Assembly: GCF_024807145.1 (NCBI RefSeq)
Contig: NZ_JANUCA010000001.1
Location: forward strand, 682,001 to 746,000
DNA from: Microbacterium sp. AK031
GTDB lineage: Bacteria; Actinomycetota; Actinomycetes; Actinomycetales; Microbacteriaceae
Direction of reading: 5' to 3'
DNA length: 64,000 bases
Below are positions 26,415 to 35,100 of the stretch, one piece after another; position 1 is the stretch's first letter; every line of letters starts with the position of its first letter. The position numbers and the translations under genes are program-made. The notes under the pieces are model-generated. The model was not told where the DNA came from and made no database searches. It saw only the letters and a program-made list of their open reading frames with translations.

Positions 26415-27029
26415 ATGAAGTGGATCCTCTACGACATCGGCGGCGTCATCGAGATCGTCGATGACCATTCCTGGCCGACGGAGCTGCGGGTCACGTGGTC
26501 CGATCGATTCGGGTTGAAGCCCGAAGAGTATGACGCGCGACTGCTCGCGGCTGATCTGCCGGACACCACCGTGAACGCGGGAGTCGAGGAACAGCACTGG
26601 CAGGGCATGGCCGATGCGCTGCACCTCTCCGAGGCGGAGGTCGCGTCGATGCGTGCGGAGTTGTGGGACGCGTACTGCGGTGAGGAGAACACCGAACTGC
26701 TCGATCATGCGCGCTCCCTGCATGGCCGCGTCGGCCTGGCGATCCTCTCCAACTCCGGCGACGGGGCCAGGGAGGAGGAGGAGCGGCGCTTCGGGCTCTC
26801 CGCCGTGTTCGATCCGATCTGCTACAGCCACGAGCAGGGTGTGCTCAAGCCGGACGCCCGTGCGTTCGAACAGGCCCTCGCTCGGATGAACACGACTGCA
26901 GACCAGGTGCTGTTCATCGACGACAACCCGCCGAACGTGCACGCGGCGCAGGCGCTCGGCATCCGCGCCCTCCTGCACTCCGACAACACGACGACCATCG
27001 ATGCGATCGAGCGATTTCTCGTGGAGTGA
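26415..27029 (+). CDS. HAD-superfamily hydrolase (subfamily IA)
   Basis: A 204-aa phosphatase-like protein. YDIGGV (residues 5-10) is motif I, but the second aspartate of DxD is replaced (DIGGV), as in several HAD-IA members of the epoxide-hydrolase N-terminal type. ILSNSG is motif II, VLKPD motif III, and FIDDNPPN motif IV. The substrate is not predictable. It starts six bases after the -10 hexamer TAGTCT (26403-26408). It converges on the ABC permease gene with a 16-bp gap. Confidence 0.88.
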   Translation: MKWILYDIGGVIEIVDDHSWPTELRVTWSDRFGLKPEEYDARLLAADLPDTTVNAGVEEQHWQGMADALHLSEAEVASMRAELWDAYCGEENTELLDHARSLHGRVGLAILSNSGDGAREEEERRFGLSAVFDPICYSHEQGVLKPDARAFEQALARMNTTADQVLFIDDNPPNVHAAQALGIRALLHSDNTTTIDAIERFLVE

Positions 27030-27045
27030 GTGCCGCCGCGTGTCT

Positions 27046-28365
27046 TCAGGCGGGCTGAAACGCCTTGCCGAGCAGCGGCCGCGTCACGCGGACGCCCAGC
27101 CAGACGAGCGCTATTCCCAGCGCGACGACCGCGGCGATGGTCACGAGCGACAACGGTGCGACGACCACGGCGATGCCGACCAGCGGGAACACCAGCACCG
27201 CAGCGCACACAGCCGAGCCGAGGGCGGTGAACAGCAGAGGTGACATGATGGCGCGTGTGCGAGCGGCATCGACTGTCCCGAACGGAACCCCGAGAAAGTG
27301 CAGACTGCGATGCAGATCGCGCTGGTCCAGAATGCCGGCCGCCTGGTTCACCCCGACCGAGACGGCGACGATCAGGAACGAGGCGACGAGCGTGATGATC
27401 AGGCCGGTGCGGATGTCTGCGGCGAGTGTCAGATTCTCCGCCGATTCCGATGCGCTCACGGTGTTCATCAGTGCGACACCTGTACCGGCGAAGACGGCCA
27501 TGAAGCTCGCCATCGAGATGCCGCTCACTTGACGCCATGCGGCCTTGGGCGAGTCGAGCACCAATCGCGCGGAGAGCAGCCGGGCCGGCATCTCCGCTCG
27601 GCGAAGTCCGCGCGTCGCGTGCACCTTCAACGCCCATGGACCGATGAGATTCAGCACCGCCAGTGCCAGGGCGAACATTCCGGCGAGCACCGCGATGGTC
27701 ACGACGAGCCCCGCCGTGCCAGGGAAGACCTGCACGAACACGAACGCGCCGATGATGATCACCGCGGCGAGCACAGCGCGCACCCAATGCACGCGCGGCA
27801 CAGCAGAGCGCGTGCGCACGCCCAGCGGAGAGATGACGACCTGCCGAAGGCCGACGGCGGCGCTGATGCCGGCGAGCAGGATGACACCGCCGACGACCGC
27901 GAGGAGGCTGACCGGCGGGAGCAGGATCGCTGCTGCCCCGAGCATCTCACCTCGGAACGGAATGAGGCCGATCAACGGAACCACGGCGAGATACCCGAGA
28001 ACGCCGACCAGAGATCCAGCGGCAGCGACACCCGTCGACTCGAGCACCGTCGCGCCGGTGACGCCGGCAGGGGAGACCCCCAGCAGGCGAAGCGTCGACA
28101 GCCGTTCGTCACGTCTGCGGGCCGAGAGCCGCGCGGCCGCGCCGCCCAGCGTCGCCAACGGCACGACCAGCAGCACCAGGGCGATGGCAGCGAGCGCCTG
28201 ATAGAGCCCGGCATCCGGATCAGTCCAGCTCCAGAACTTCTGCGCGCCGCCGACGACGGTGAGCACAAGTGTCGTCACCAGCGCGAACGCGATCGCAGGC
28301 AACGCCAGCGCGGCTCCCTGTCCTGGCGTCGGTCGCAGCAGGAGCGCGAGAACCCTGGCGTTCAC
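27046..28365 (-). CDS. ABC transporter permease (FtsX/MacB type)
   Basis: A 439-aa membrane protein with about ten hydrophobic helices in two similar halves, each with an FtsX-like permease core (RRDERLSTLRLLGVSPAG at ~66 is the typical cytoplasmic coupling segment; DQRDLHRSLHFLGVPFG at ~350 is its counterpart). The GTG at 28365 overlaps the ATPase stop (GTGA). Such pairs export peptides, lipids or antibiotics, or sense them; the substrate is unknown. It is the last of six co-directional genes starting at 31960. Confidence 0.88.
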   Translation of the reverse strand: MNARVLALLLRPTPGQGAALALPAIAFALVTTLVLTVVGGAQKFWSWTDPDAGLYQALAAIALVLLVVPLATLGGAAARLSARRRDERLSTLRLLGVSPAGVTGATVLESTGVAAAGSLVGVLGYLAVVPLIGLIPFRGEMLGAAAILLPPVSLLAVVGGVILLAGISAAVGLRQVVISPLGVRTRSAVPRVHWVRAVLAAVIIIGAFVFVQVFPGTAGLVVTIAVLAGMFALALAVLNLIGPWALKVHATRGLRRAEMPARLLSARLVLDSPKAAWRQVSGISMASFMAVFAGTGVALMNTVSASESAENLTLAADIRTGLIITLVASFLIVAVSVGVNQAAGILDQRDLHRSLHFLGVPFGTVDAARTRAIMSPLLFTALGSAVCAAVLVFPLVGIAVVVAPLSLVTIAAVVALGIALVWLGVRVTRPLLGKAFQPA

Positions 28366-29057
28366 GCGGACACCGCCGTGCTGACGATCTGACCATCGCG
28401 CACGTGCACGGTGCGTGAGCAGCGTGCGGCCACTTCGCCGTCGTGGGTGACGACGAGCAGGGTCCGTCCCTGACCTGTGGTCGACCACAGCAGGGCGTCC
28501 ATCACGTCGTCGGAGGTCTGAGAGTCCAGCGCTCCGGTGGGTTCGTCGGCGAAGACCAGCTCTGCGCCGGTGACCTGAGCGCGCGCGATGGCGACGCGTT
28601 GCGCCTGGCCTCCGGACAGTTCCCCGATACGGCGCTCTTCCATCCCCGCGAGACCGAGCGAGGCCATCCAGCCCGCTGCGTGCTCGAGCGCGACTCGCCG
28701 GGACGTGCCGTTGATCATGAGGGCGAGGGCGATGTTCTCGATCGCGGTGAGCTCTGGTATCAGCAGTCCCTGCTGGAAGACGAACCCGAAGGATTCCCGA
28801 CGAAGCCGTGACCGCTCGCGTTCATTCTTGGTGGTGATGTCGACCGGTGCGCCCGTCGCGGGAGCGAAGATCACGGTGCCGGTGTCAGGCGCCGTGATGC
28901 CGGCCAGCACGTGCAGGAGCGTCGTCTTGCCTGACCCTGACGCGCCCATGATGGCGACGGATTCACCGCGTCCGACGACGAGGTCGACGCCGGCCAGCGC
29001 GGTGGTGGCGCCGAACGTCTTGGTCAGCGACTGAGCATGGAGGACAGGAGTGTTCAT
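28362..29057 (-). CDS. ABC transporter ATP-binding protein (MacB/LolD type)
   Basis: A 231-aa nucleotide-binding subunit. Walker A GASGSGKTT (~38-46), Q-loop FVFQQGLL (~90), signature LSGGQAQRVAIARA (~142) and Walker B ELVFADEPTGALDS (~162) are complete. The EPTGALDS form is typical of the MacB/LolCDE/BceAB group. The ATG at 29057 is preceded by a GGGGGG tract at short distance. It pairs with the permease immediately downstream and follows the twin GNAT genes after 107 bp. Confidence 0.94.
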   Translation of the reverse strand: MNTPVLHAQSLTKTFGATTALAGVDLVVGRGESVAIMGASGSGKTTLLHVLAGITAPDTGTVIFAPATGAPVDITTKNERERSRLRRESFGFVFQQGLLIPELTAIENIALALMINGTSRRVALEHAAGWMASLGLAGMEERRIGELSGGQAQRVAIARAQVTGAELVFADEPTGALDSQTSDDVMDALLWSTTGQGRTLLVVTHDGEVAARCSRTVHVRDGQIVSTAVSA

Positions 29058-29164
29058 ACCCCCCAGCCTCGTCGCCGGCATCCGCCGTGTCGTCGGTCTG
29101 CAGACGGAACCCGGCCGGTCGAAGATACACCGCGAGGATGACCTTCAACCGATCAGTCCGTGCG

Positions 29165-30241
29165 TCAGTCGAGCTTCTTCTGCCATGCACCCGCGTATGA
29201 GGCGGGTACGAATCCGATGGCCTCGTTGATGTCGAGCATCGGACGATTCTCCTCGGCGTTGAAGGTCGAGATCTTCGGCGAGTCCGGAGCGATGTCGCGC
29301 CAGCGCAGCAGGTTCGCGCACTTCACGATCGTGCCGAGCCGCTTCCCTCGATGCTCCTTCACGACAAGCGTGCCGAACTGGTGAGTGACGCCGGCGCGGT
29401 CGGCACCGATCACCAGCTCGTTGAACGCCACCAGCCTCCCGGTGGGAACGTGTTCGACCGCTGCGACCGAGAGCAGTTGTCCGCCGGCGGCGAGGTTCTG
29501 ATCGTGGCGGACGACGCGATCCGCGTCCCAGGCCTCCTCGTCGATGTCGAGGTCGCCGCTGGGCACGTCTGTCGCCATCCGTGAGATCACATCGGCGTAC
29601 CCGGCGCGCAGGGGCTCGGGCGTCGGGAGAGTCCATGACACGATGCGGTAGTCGTCGCCGGCGAATGCGGTGGCAGCCTTCAGTTTCTCCTCTGCCAGCG
29701 TCAGTGGTCCATTCAGCGGCAGGATGCTGTTGCGCTCCACCTGCTCGAGCACGTACCCGTTTGCGCTCAGGAGATCGCTGAGTGCAGTCGCCGCGACGCG
29801 ACCCCAGCCGGTCGTGGGGGTCAGCATCCGCTCATCCGAGGTGGCCGGATGCAGCGTCCAAGTCAGCACGCTCGCGCGGCCGAGCTCGCGGGCGGTGCGC
29901 TCGACACGATCCAACAGCGCCTGCTCCACTCCGCTTCCCCAGTGCGGCGGTATCACGATCACGCCCATCTCCGCCGACGTGGCCTGCGTATCGTTGGCGG
30001 TCGACAGGTAGGCGGCGCCGACGATCTCGCCGTCTCGGCGTGCGATGAATCCGCGGTGGCTCCGATCGGTCTGATCTCTCCACGACGGCAACTGTTCCTC
30101 GGCGGTCTCCACGAGGTCGTCGATGCCGGCATCCAGTTCCGCCTGCCGGTTGCCGATCGCCACCATCGCGTGGAACTCGGCCGCTTCGGGTGCGTCAAGG
30201 CGCTCGGGTACCACGAGGTCGGTGATGATGATCTCGCTCAT
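29165..30241 (-). CDS. Double-GNAT acetyltransferase, copy 1
   Basis: A 358-aa protein built of two GNAT folds. The N-terminal domain (~1-165) has VIVIPPHWGSGVEQALL, which resembles motif A, and the C-terminal one (~190-358) has TLVVKEHRGKRLGTIVK, a clear acetyl-CoA binding motif. The tail FNAEENRPMLDINEAIGF is shared almost exactly with the adjacent upstream gene, so the two are tandem paralogues. The layout is like mycothiol synthase, but substrate is unknown. Its ATG overlaps the stop of the upstream copy by 4 bp (ATGA). Confidence 0.88.
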   Translation of the reverse strand: MSEIIITDLVVPERLDAPEAAEFHAMVAIGNRQAELDAGIDDLVETAEEQLPSWRDQTDRSHRGFIARRDGEIVGAAYLSTANDTQATSAEMGVIVIPPHWGSGVEQALLDRVERTARELGRASVLTWTLHPATSDERMLTPTTGWGRVAATALSDLLSANGYVLEQVERNSILPLNGPLTLAEEKLKAATAFAGDDYRIVSWTLPTPEPLRAGYADVISRMATDVPSGDLDIDEEAWDADRVVRHDQNLAAGGQLLSVAAVEHVPTGRLVAFNELVIGADRAGVTHQFGTLVVKEHRGKRLGTIVKCANLLRWRDIAPDSPKISTFNAEENRPMLDINEAIGFVPASYAGAWQKKLD

Positions 30242-31326
30242 GTCAGCTCCTTCTTCCAGGCGCCCTCGTAGGCGATCGGCGCGAATCCGATCGCCTCGTT
30301 GATGTCAAGCATGGGTCGATTCTCTTCTGCGTTGTAGGTGATGACTGTCGGCGAATCCGGATGCTGTTCGTGCCAGGTGAGCAGACCTGCCGACTTCACC
30401 AGCATTCCGAGCCGATGGCCCCGGTGCGATGCCAGCACCAGAGTGTCTTCCTGATGCGTGGCGGCTGTGGGATCGCCACCGATGGCGAGCTCGTTGTATG
30501 CGCACAGCTCGCCCGTGGCGATGTGCTGCGCTGCGGTCACGAGCACAGTCGTTCCGCGTTGGATGTATCGCTCGTCGTGGCGTGCGACGCGACCAGCGTC
30601 CCACTTCTCCGCAGGCATCCCGAGTTCGGCGTCAGGTACGTCGGTCGACATGTGCTCTTTCATCCAGGCGTAGCCTGCTACGTGTTCGTCCGGTGTCGGC
30701 AGCTTCCATTGGACGACGCGATAGCCGCTCGCCTGGTCTGCGGCGCTCGCCCGCAGATTACGGATTCGCTGCACTAGCGGATCCGACCAGGTGAGGGTGC
30801 TCACTCGTTCCACCTGCTCCAGCGTGTACCCGTGGCGGAGCAGAAAGCGCGCGGCGTGATCTTTCGGGATCTCGCCGAAACCGGTGGGAGAGGCCAGCGG
30901 GGCGTCTTCTGAAGCTGGGTGCTCGACCCACGTCAGCAGCCGGCGCACTCCGGCAGCATATGCAGCCATTTCGAGATGGGGCAGCGTCGCGGCGCCGATG
31001 CCTCGTCCCCAGAACGATCGGAGCAGGCTGACGACCAGGATCGCAGTCTTCCCCTCGTCGTCGCCCAAGATACTCAGTGGTGCGACGCCGACCATCTCGT
31101 CGTCGACAGTGATGGCCCATTGCAGTTTGGTCGTGTCTGCGCTCGAGCGCAGCACCGGGAGGAGCTCGCGGGGAGTCATTTGGTCGTCGTCGCGACCTGT
31201 GACATCCCGGATCGATCGGTTACGCACATCTGCGTACTCCAGGAAGCGAGGCGATGCCGCGGCATCCGCCCGTGCGGGAAGCACGAGCGGATGCAGCGTC
31301 ACGGTTTCTGTCAGTCGAATGTTCAT
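30238..31326 (-). CDS. Double-GNAT acetyltransferase, copy 2
   Basis: A 362-aa paralogue of the adjacent gene. Motif A of the N-terminal domain is SLLRSFWGRGIGAATL (~95-110), and of the C-terminal domain TLVLASHRGHRLGMLVK. It ends YNAEENRPMLDINEAIGF plus a short tail. GAGGAG stands before the ATG at 31326. The 4-bp overlap with copy 1 implies coupled translation. Two double-GNAT proteins in tandem suggest either a heterodimer or acetylation of two sites of one product; neither is shown. Confidence 0.88.
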   Translation of the reverse strand: MNIRLTETVTLHPLVLPARADAAASPRFLEYADVRNRSIRDVTGRDDDQMTPRELLPVLRSSADTTKLQWAITVDDEMVGVAPLSILGDDEGKTAILVVSLLRSFWGRGIGAATLPHLEMAAYAAGVRRLLTWVEHPASEDAPLASPTGFGEIPKDHAARFLLRHGYTLEQVERVSTLTWSDPLVQRIRNLRASAADQASGYRVVQWKLPTPDEHVAGYAWMKEHMSTDVPDAELGMPAEKWDAGRVARHDERYIQRGTTVLVTAAQHIATGELCAYNELAIGGDPTAATHQEDTLVLASHRGHRLGMLVKSAGLLTWHEQHPDSPTVITYNAEENRPMLDINEAIGFAPIAYEGAWKKELT

Positions 31327-31352
31327 GATCGATCTCCTCGTCTACGCGTCGA

Positions 31353-31637
31353 TCAGAACAGGTGGCGCTGCACCTGGTAGGCGAGGATCGCCAGGGATTC
31401 ACGCTCGGTGGCGCTCTTCGTCTCGAACATTCGCATGACTTCTTCATGCGTCAGCGCGCGGGCCGGAGCCTTGCGCGGACGCTGGGTCCTCAGCAGCAGC
31501 CAGAGGCCGATGCGAAGGGAGAGACGGTCGGTGACCGCCAGTTCGGTCCGGTCCGTGGGAACGGTGATCTCGAAGATCTCCTGTTCCTCGGGACATGGTG
31601 GATGGGCAGTGCTGCGAAGCAGCGTGTTGTTACTCAC
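31353..31637 (-). CDS. Hypothetical protein (94 aa)
   Basis: A 94-residue protein I cannot assign with confidence. The N-terminal half is acidic and Pro-containing (PPCPEEQEIFEITVPTDR). A middle segment, VTDRLSLRIGLWLLLRTQRP (~51-70), resembles a short amphipathic motif that I recall in small Micrococcales proteins of unknown function. The C-terminus is a charged helix. The start GTG at 31637 lies inside a 14-bp palindrome (31636-31649), so translation may be controlled. It precedes the twin GNAT genes by 26 bp and probably shares their transcript. Confidence 0.65.
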   Translation of the reverse strand: MSNNTLLRSTAHPPCPEEQEIFEITVPTDRTELAVTDRLSLRIGLWLLLRTQRPRKAPARALTHEEVMRMFETKSATERESLAILAYQVQRHLF

Positions 31638-31649
31638 GAGAGTTCTCGT
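31636..31649. repeat. Palindrome over the start codon of the 94-aa gene
   Basis: ACGAGA-GT-TCTCGT is a perfect 6-2-6 palindrome that includes the GTG start at 31637-31635. As RNA its two-base centre would open to a wider loop, but it could still mask the start codon. Confidence 0.45.
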
Positions 31650-31704
31650 TTCCTGTCGATTACCTGCGGGGGTCCGCCGACGCCGATGCATCGGTGGCGC
31701 GTGG

Positions 31705-31735
31705 GGCGAGTGTCTCGGATGGGGAGACACTCGCC
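31705..31735 (-). promoter_or_regulatory. Strong hairpin between the 34-codon ORF and the 94-aa gene
   Basis: GGCGAGTGTCTC (31705-31716) and GAGACACTCGCC (31724-31735) form a perfect 12-bp stem with a 7-nt loop, 68 bp before the 94-aa gene. No T tract follows on the minus strand. It could be a terminator, attenuator or RNA-stability element. Confidence 0.6.
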
Positions 31736-31820
31736 GGGGAGAGGCAACAGATCGACGACGTCGACCGATGCGGGACGGCGGTGAGAAACCGACGTGTCAG
31801 CGGCGGGAACCGGCGGAGAA

Positions 31821-31835
31821 GGCCCACGAAGGGCC
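31821..31835 (-). terminator. Short terminator-like hairpin after the 34-codon ORF
   Basis: GGCCC-loop-GGGCC (5-bp stem, 5-nt loop) lies 20 bp after the stop of the small ORF and is followed on the minus strand by TTCTCC. It is a weak candidate for partial termination before the downstream genes. Confidence 0.45.
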
Positions 31836-31855
31836 GTAGTTCTCAGGCAGCGGTT

Positions 31856-31960
31856 CTACGACAGCGTGTTTCGGAGGGCGTCGAACGAAGAGGACGGCTG
31901 ATCCGCGAAACGCGCCGCGCCGAGCGTGAAGCCGGCTGCGGTGTTGTGCGTAGTGATCAT
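31856..31960 (-). CDS. 34-aa small protein or leader peptide with a very strong ribosome binding site
   Basis: A 34-codon ORF starting MITTHNTAAGFTLG and ending FDALRNTLS, rich in Thr, Ala and Ser with no Cys. GAAAGGAGG lies 6 nt before the ATG, the best Shine-Dalgarno sequence I noticed in the window, and a clear promoter is upstream. Two hairpins separate it from the 94-aa gene and the twin GNAT/ABC genes on the same strand. It could be a precursor peptide, a regulatory leader peptide or a free-standing small protein. I recognise no family. That it is translated is well supported by the initiation signals; its role is open. Confidence 0.6.
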   Translation of the reverse strand: MITTHNTAAGFTLGAARFADQPSSSFDALRNTLS

Positions 31961-31994
31961 GAGCGTCCTCCTTTCGTGAGCGATCCGATTTGAC

Positions 31995-32024
31995 AAGTTA
32001 CTGGTTCGACAACGGGAACGTCAA
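31995..32024 (-). promoter_or_regulatory. Promoter of the 34-codon ORF and downstream genes
   Basis: On the minus strand TTGACG (32024-32019) and TAACTT (32000-31995) are 18 bp apart, close to the housekeeping consensus. Transcription would begin near 31988, about 28 nt before the small ORF. Confidence 0.65.
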
Positions 32025-32110
32025 GCATCAACCGTCTGCTCGGCGTGTCGCGATGTGCGCCGATCGACCGGTGCGCCGCGCGGGATGCCGGGTTCCTGCC
32101 GCGATTTCGG

Positions 32111-32116
32111 TACCGT
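32111..32116 (+). promoter_or_regulatory. -10 element (TACCGT) upstream of smc
   Basis: TACCGT ends six bases before a GTG at 32123 that is out of frame with smc. By the spacing rule seen elsewhere here, the transcript would begin at that GTG, 29 nt before the smc ATG. Confidence 0.5.
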
Positions 32117-32122
32117 TGAGGC

Positions 32123-32161
32123 GTGATTCTCCCTGGACGAGCGGTGCCCGCATGCATCTGA
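32123..32161 (+). CDS. Possible leaderless upstream ORF overlapping the smc start
   Basis: GTG ATT CTC ... ATC TGA encodes 12 residues, VILPGRAVPACI, and stops at 32159-32161, just inside smc (ATG 32152). If the mRNA begins at 32123, ribosomes would translate this and then could restart at smc, which has no clear Shine-Dalgarno sequence of its own. The ORF and spacing are seen; coupling is inference. Confidence 0.35.
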   Translation: MILPGRAVPACI

Positions 32162-35100
32162 AGAGCCTGACGCTCAAAGGCTTCAAGTCATTCGCGCAGC
32201 CGACGAGCTTCGTCTTCGAACCCGGCGTGACGTGCATCGTCGGTCCGAACGGCTCCGGCAAGTCGAACGTCGTCGACGGCCTCGCCTGGGTGATGGGGGA
32301 GCAGGGGGCGAAGACACTGCGCGGCGGCAAGATGGAGGACGTCATCTTCGCCGGGACCTCGACGCGCGGGCCCCTGGGACGCGCCGAGGTGCAGTTGACG
32401 ATCGACAACAGCGACGGCGCTCTGCCGATCGATTTCGCCGAGGTCACGATCAGCCGCACGCTGTTCCGCAACGGATCCAGCGAGTATGCGATCAACGGAT
32501 CCAGCTGTCGTCTGCTCGATGTGCAGGAGCTGCTCAGTGACTCGGGCCTCGGCCGCGAGATGCACGTCATCGTCGGGCAGGGGCGCCTCGACACCGTGCT
32601 GCAGGCATCGCCAGAGGACCGCCGCGGATTCATCGAAGAGGCCGCGGGCATCCTGAAGCATCGTCGGCGCAAGGAGAAGACCCTTCGCAAGCTCGACGCC
32701 ATGGAGACCAACCTCACACGCCTCAGCGATCTCGCCGGCGAGATCAGGCGCCAGCTCAAGCCGCTCGGCCGGCAGGCGGAGATCGCCCGTGAAGCGCAGA
32801 CCATCGCCGCCGTCGTGCGAGACGCGAAAGCCCGGATCTTCGCCGACGATGTCGTGGCGTTGCGCACCGCACTGGCCGACCACACGCGCACCGAGCAGGA
32901 GCGCCACACGGAACGCCTGGTGCTCACCGATCAGGCCGGCACGGTGCGCGCCGGCATCGCGAAACTCGAAGCAGATCAGAATTCGGCTGGCGTCGACGAG
33001 GCTCGCCGCGTGACCTTCGGACTCGAGCAGGCGCAGGAGCGCATGCGCTCGCTCTACACGCTGGCGAACCAGCGCCTCGCCCTGCTCGGCTCCGAAGAGG
33101 ACGACGCAGCCGTCACATCGGTGACGGTCACGCAGGCGACGATCGATGAGGCCAAGGACGAGATCACGCAGATCTCTGCCGGGCTCGGCGATGCTCAGGA
33201 TGCTGCGGTGTCAGCGACCCGTGAAGTCGTGGATGCACGGGCGGAGCTCGACACGCTCGACGTGGACATCGCCGAGCAGAGCGCACTCGTATCACAGCAC
33301 GACATGCGGCTGACGGCGCTACGGGGCACGGCAGAGGCAGCGGAGTCAGCCCTGGCCGCAGTCCGCGCCGCCGTGCTGCGCCAGGAGGCGGCGCTGGAGG
33401 CTGCGAACGAGCGGCGCCGCGAAGCCGCCGACGCACTCGAGCAGATCGATGACGCCGAGGCACCGGAAGGCACAGCCGCCGAGCATGCCGCGGCGTACGA
33501 GACCGCGCAGCGCGAAGCCACGACGGCTGAGAGCGACCTCGAAGAGCTGCGCGAGCGACTGCACTCCGTAGAGCGCGAGGCGGAGTCATTGACGGCGAAG
33601 GCGTCGGCGCTCAGCAGCGCTCTGTCGCTGTCCGGCGGAGCTGCCGAGGTCGTGCGCGCCGGAGGGCCGGGCGTACGGGGCCTCGTCGGGGATGCCGTGC
33701 AGGTCAGGGCCGGATACGAAGCCGCCATCGCCGCTGTGCTCGGGCCACTCGCTGAGGGGGTCCTCGTCGACGATGCGAGCGCGGCGTTCGAGCTCGCCGA
33801 GGAGTCCACTGCGCAGCAGCGCGGCGTGGTCGACTTCGTGCTCGCCGCCGCACCGCGGCCCACCGGTGCCCTTCCGTCGGTCGAGGGCGTGATACCCGCC
33901 ACCGAGGTCGTCACCGCGCCGGATGGCGTATTGGGTGTGCTCTCACATGTGCTCATCGCGGATGATCTCTCCGCGGCGCGACGTGCGCGCGCCGTGCTGG
34001 ATGCGCTGGATGACACGACCGTGACGATCGTCACGAGCGGTGGCGACGTCGTCACCGCTCAGACGCTGCGCACTGGTTCTGGAGGCGAGCGCTCTCGGCT
34101 CGAGCTCACCGCAGAGCGCGACGCCGCGCAGGAGCGACTCTCCGAGGTGCGTGTGATCGTGGATTCACTGCGCGAAGCGCGCGAAGATGCATCCGAGCGA
34201 GTGGATGTGACGCGTCGTGCGGCGAAAGAAGCATTGCTGGCGCTGCGCGAGCACGACGCAGCGCTGGCGACGCATGCCGAGCAGCTCAATCGGGTCACGG
34301 TGCGCCATGAGTCGGCCGTGGCAGAATGCGAGCGGCTTGAGGCCGGTGTCGCTCAGGCTCAGGCGGCCGTGGCCGACGCCGAGTCGGCAGCGAACGAGGC
34401 CGCGTCGGCACTGGAACAGGCCCAGGCGACGCCCCGACCCGTGCTCGACGCGTCGGCCAGGGACGGGCTGCTCGAAGCCCTCGAGTCCGCACGCGAGAGC
34501 GAGGTGCGCGCACGGCTGGAGATCGAGACGCTTCGAGAGCGCGTGCGCGCCGCCCAAGCGCGCGTTGCAAGCCTGGAACGCCAGCGCGAGCAGGAGCGAG
34601 ATGCCGCAGCCGAGGCTGCCCGTCGAGCCGTGATTCGTCGAGCGCAGCGTGAAGCAGCGGCAGCCGTCGCGGCAGAGCTTCCGCGGATACTCGACTCCCT
34701 CGATCGCTCGGTCACGGAAGCTCGCGTCGGGCTGACCGAAGCGGAGAACGCCAGATCAGCGCAGAACGAGGAGCTCACCGCACTTCGAGTGCAGGAGAAC
34801 TCGCTGCGGGAGCGCCTTGCCGGCCTCACGGAGAGCGTGCACGGACTCGAACTGCAGATCCACGAGAAGAAGCTGCACCTGACGAGCCTGCTCGAGCGCG
34901 TGGCGTCCGAATTGGCGCTCGACGAAGATATTCTCGTCGCGGAATATGGTCCGGATCAGCCCGTGCCGCGAGATCCACTGGCCGAGGCGGACCCCGATGC
35001 GATCGACGACATCGACCCCACTGCGATCCCCTACGACCGCCGCATGCAGGAGCGCCGACTTGCGGAGTCGGAGCGCAAGCTCGCACAGCTGGGCCGTGTG

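Noticed and set aside
31353-31730. Longer start at 31730 for the 94-aa protein
   Set aside because: That GTG is inside a strong 12-bp hairpin and the added residues are Pro/His/Arg-rich low-information sequence.
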